Source of the DNA: Pavlovales sp. CCMP2436
Lineage: Eukaryota; Haptophyta; Pavlovophyceae; Pavlovales
Direction: 5' to 3'
Assembly: GCA_026770615.1 (NCBI GenBank)
Contig: MU631391.1
Span: 160,364-176,635 of the forward strand
Length of the DNA: 16,272 nt
The translations under genes and the position numbers were made by a program. The notes below the pieces were generated by a model that saw only the letters and a program-made list of their open reading frames with translations, did no database searches and had not been told where the DNA came from. Below are positions 13,796 through 16,272 of the stretch, in pieces. Within the stretch, counting starts at the first letter, position 1. Every line of letters starts with the position of its first letter.

Positions 13796-15981
13796 CTCTC
13801 CCCATTCTCTCCTCTCCCCATTCTCTCCCCATTCTCTCCCCATTCTCTCCCCATTCTCTCCCCATTCTCTCCCCATTCTCTCCCCAATCTCTCCCCATTC
13901 TCTCCCCATTCTCTCCCCATTCTCTCCATTATGTTACCCCCCCCATTATGTTACCCCCCCCCCTCCCAAGTTGCCACTCGGAGCGCGCGCCCGCCCTCCG
14001 TGGTGGCGGCGGTAACGGTGGTGGCGGCGGCGGCGGCGTTGGGATGGGTTCGGTGCCCAATCTGGACCACGGCAACAGTCTGGGAAATATTCTAGATGGC
14101 GGGCTCGGAGGCGGCGGTGGTGGTGGCGGGGCAGGGACTGCGGCCGCAGGACCATCTGCCGAGCCAGGACCCGTTTCTTTTCCGCACGGCGACATGTTAG
14201 AGCACTGCATCATTCTGGGAAATACTTCGGGCAGTATTCTGGAGCCGACGGAATTCTCGCAGGTCGCTGAGCAGGAGGGTGCGCGCCCGCGCGTGCTGCC
14301 GCTGCAGGTATGGGCACCTAGGCTTATTCTTCGTGACCGTTAAAAAGAAAAAAGTGCTGCAGATGTAGGCCCGGACTCATATCCCTCTCGCTATCCTAGC
14401 TATCCGAAAATTCTAAATTATGTAGCTCGTAAACGACACGACTGCAACTTACGCCTGCGAAGTCTACCGCTTTTGGGTAACCCTAAATGTGTAATCCCCC
14501 CACACTAAAACACACCCCCCCCCCCACCCCACCCCCAGGCTCGCGCCTTGTTCGACGGCAGCTTTGCACAGGGCAACGCGGCGCTACTTGCGCGCTGCTC
14601 GGTGCTCGTCGGCATGCACCCAGACGAAGCGACAGAGGTGGGCTCTCTCAAAAAAAAAAAAAAAACAGTAGGAGTAAAGCGAGAACTTTTTGTTTCGTTT
14701 TTTTGTTTTTGTTTTTAAAAAATATTTCAGTTGTCACCATGTACCTAGACGAGGCGACAGGCGTGGGCTGGCATTGTAGTGAACCTTATAATTTTTTTTA
14801 TATATTCGCCCCATGTGGCCAACTGTCCGGTGATGAATCCGCTTATTATAACCCGCTGTCCAGTGCGCTTCTTAGTGTTAATTATTCATCGTTCTGCATA
14901 TCTATGCCTGAACGTGCTTATGAAAGCCTGTCCTTTCGAACGTCTTACCCCCAAAAAAGATTAAAAAAATGTTGCAGTCTATCGTCGATTTGGCTGTCGC
15001 GTCTCGGAAACCATTTGCGCTGCTCCCTTGCTGTGTGTTCCCCACACGCTTCAAGCAGAGACGGTTGCCAGACGGTCGGGAGGTGAACACATACGAGGTG
15101 ATTGTTTAAACATCTAGAATTTGGACCATGGCCTATACAGCTTAACGAGAAGGAGAGTGCATAGTAAGATTGAAATGCAGATAAATTAATACTTTCAGGA
15201 GTTTGTGGGCAATAAGAAGCCGTAACTTTGGGCCTCGTTTTGCGTGCCCTTCAATAGAAATCTAAGCGAAATTTAACCATTGTTCGTATGTAATTTGCTA
15301 AGAAACTGAGCCTCATACTTAATTTCGCCCTTCTTATTGCCTACAGGTGATTCTGTCTATCTATCTATCTATCGGCAATCTATCTATCTGTTGGCCATAT
15401 ATATACATATACACACACATACACATAAACATACACATACACATGCACATACACATACACTACATATAATGGGCGACGCAGCGCTCAGACCAGCACAACA
15501 TTCAGAACAGTCAGACGCCAGCTTGAATCCCCATCAGAAATATAATAATGTTATCAATAATGTTGATACTAATAACAATAATTATAATTATAATAACATT
15601 TATTTTTTATTATCATTATTAATATATTTATTCTCATTTTTATAATTATAGTGATTATAATGCCCCCCTCCTCCCCCCTTGGAGGAGCTCTGCGAGTACC
15701 TTGTGCTCAAGGCGCGTCGCCTCTACGCCTTACTCCCGCCTCCCTCCACCACGCACACGAACGACCCCCCCGAGTACTCACGAACTACTTTCGCTGGGCA
15801 CGGCGACAACAAGGGCGATGCGCTCAACGCGGGCATTCTTGGGCCAGATATTTGTGGCATCGCGCTGGATGATGGAGCAGGTGCCCGGTGTGGGTTTGTC
15901 GTGTCGAGCGTAACGCTGAACGGATTCGAGGGGCGCAACATCGTCATTTTTTCAGAGCTCAGGCAGTCGGCTGGCGCGTGA
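12784..15981 (+). CDS. SAM-dependent methyltransferase-like protein, five exons
   Basis: Model: join(12784..13622, 13971..14307, 14539..14637, 14978..15097, 15685..15981); phases 2, 0, 0, 0 match at every GT-AG junction. An in-frame ATG at 12664 is an alternative start. The N-terminal 220 residues (AVFSLSGDDACRVLLKDRDG...) are unrecognised and preceded by a short EVGVAD/EIGVAD repeat. From HQHFVAWLCATYGDEAL the fold is methyltransferase: motif I VLDVAGGAGGVAFEL (glycine loop), then CTVVDPR with the ribose-binding acidic strand. The Gly-rich insert in exon 2 (about 100 residues) splits the domain. Later motifs are VLVGMHPDEATE|SIVDLAV, KPFALLPCCVFPTRF and TYE|ELCEYLVLKAR, ending VTLNGFEGRNIVIF. 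This architecture recurs in an uncharacterised eukaryotic family as I remember it; the substrate is unknown. About 55 residues (15716-15880) before VTLNGFEGRN look extra. Confidence 0.85.
13706..13798 (+). repeat. CT dinucleotide microsatellite in intron 1 of the methyltransferase gene
   Basis: (CT)n is interrupted by TTT every 8 to 30 bp. It strengthens the pyrimidine content of the sense strand of this 348-nt intron. Confidence 0.95.
13799..13928 (+). repeat. 11-bp tandem repeat (CCCCATTCTCT)
   Basis: About eleven units with little variation (one CCCCAATCTCT, one CTCT-containing spacer) follow the CT tract. The intron then ends in C-runs and CTCCCAAG at 13970. Minus-strand open frames over it are repeat artefacts. 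Confidence 0.9.
14731..14762 (+). other. Decayed duplicate of an exon end in intron 3 of the methyltransferase gene
   Basis: GTCACCATGTACCTAGACGA then GGCGACAGGCGTGGGCTGG resembles the end of exon 3 with its donor (GTCGGCATGCACCCAGACGA, AGCGACAGAG|GTGGGC). The duplicate is preceded by an acceptor-like AATATTTCAG and followed by the same GTGGGC donor, but is 32 nt long, so inclusion would shift the frame. Confidence 0.55.
15196..15357 (+). mobile_element. MITE family 1, copy 5 (degenerate)
   Basis: CAGGAGTTTGTGGGCAATAA...TTCTTATTGCC, with interior TATGTAATTTGCTAAGAAAC as in copy 1. The right terminus is disrupted by a short insertion (TTGCCTACAGGTGATTCTGT) and the outer TA is lost on both sides. 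It lies in intron 4 of the methyltransferase gene and is the oldest-looking copy. Confidence 0.8.
15351..15470 (+). repeat. TCTA and ACACAT microsatellites
   Basis: (TCTA)n at about 15355-15390 is followed by (ACACAT/ACATAC)n at about 15405-15470, in intron 4 of the methyltransferase gene. Confidence 0.95.
15471..15537 (-). repeat. Dispersed repeat family 2, copy C (truncated, inverted)
   Basis: The reverse complement reads TGATGGGGATTCAAGCTGGC onward to GAGCGCTGCGTCGCCC. It matches the first 60-odd bases of copies A and B and stops where the others continue ATTGCCTGC. It is located directly after the ACACAT microsatellite, in intron 4. Confidence 0.9.
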
Positions 15982-16272
15982 TATGAACATAGGGACATAA
16001 CTGAATTCGGGCCAGCCTCTTTCATAATATTTTACTAGCAGCAGCAGTAGCATCACTGGCATATTGGCTATGGTTTCGGTCACCCCCGGGCAGTCCGCAA
16101 GTGGGGGACGACCATCCTAAGCACTGTGAGCCTCCATAATTGAAGACAGAGCTCGCTCTACAGTCTACTCCCCCCACCCCGCCCCCCCCCAAACCAAATA
16201 CTGACACACGCACACAGAAATACACACGCACACACACACACATACACACCACCCTCCCCACCCAAAATAATA
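15982..16272. other. 3' flank of the methyltransferase gene with C- and CA-rich low complexity
   Basis: No further gene is seen. C-runs (16170-16190) and CA repeats (16203-16250) dominate the end. CATAATATTTTACTAGCAGC at 16023 is AT-rich and could be part of the 3' UTR; no clear poly(A) signal is called. Confidence 0.6.

Noticed and set aside
13659..13929. Minus-strand open frames rich in GERMGREW and ERERER
   Set aside because: They are translations of the 11-bp and CT repeats; no start context, no domain, and the plus-strand intron explains the sequence.

Overview
This is a stretch of nuclear genome from a eukaryote, most likely a unicellular alga or related protist. All four recognisable host genes are split by GT-AG introns, several of them with C- or CT-rich tracts. 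There are no prokaryotic operons or Shine-Dalgarno starts. Intergenic and intronic DNA is packed with short inverted-repeat elements. I cannot name the species; a haptophyte- or stramenopile-like alga is only a guess.

Layout. (1) 2-618, plus strand: the last three exons of a 3-beta-hydroxysteroid dehydrogenase / sterol-4-alpha-carboxylate 3-dehydrogenase-type gene. (2) 619-7800: a repeat-dominated block. It holds a weak RNase H-like remnant, two members of a TA-flanked MITE family, a short and a long version of a low-copy element (the long one with a broken Ala/Asp-rich reading frame), foldback AT/GC-stutter repeats, a 486-bp terminal-inverted-repeat element, and a 5'-truncated, frameshifted non-LTR-like retrotransposon on the minus strand. 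(3) 8182-10617, plus strand: a six-exon gene whose spliced product carries SHSW and LWCxxE motifs (TIR-like / HET-like). Its introns carry two more MITEs, a second dispersed repeat and a copy of the retrotransposon 3' tail. (4) 11514-12322, minus strand: a three-exon GINS3 (PSF3) replication gene. (5) 12784-15981, plus strand: a five-exon SAM-dependent methyltransferase gene, head-to-head with GINS3 across about 340-460 bp that contains a TATA box. Its introns hold a long CT / 11-bp repeat, a decayed duplicate of an exon end, and a fifth MITE. (6) 15982-16272: C- and CA-rich low-complexity DNA.

The host genes are not an obvious pathway: sterol metabolism, a signalling or NADase-like domain protein, DNA replication initiation, and a methyltransferase of unknown substrate. 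What unifies the window is the repeat ecology. The same MITE family (five copies) and the same 101-bp repeat (four copies) occur repeatedly, three of the MITEs lie inside host introns, and elements abut or nest in one another. Gene models here were assembled by hand from splice signals, reading-frame phase and family motif continuity, and no transcript evidence was available.
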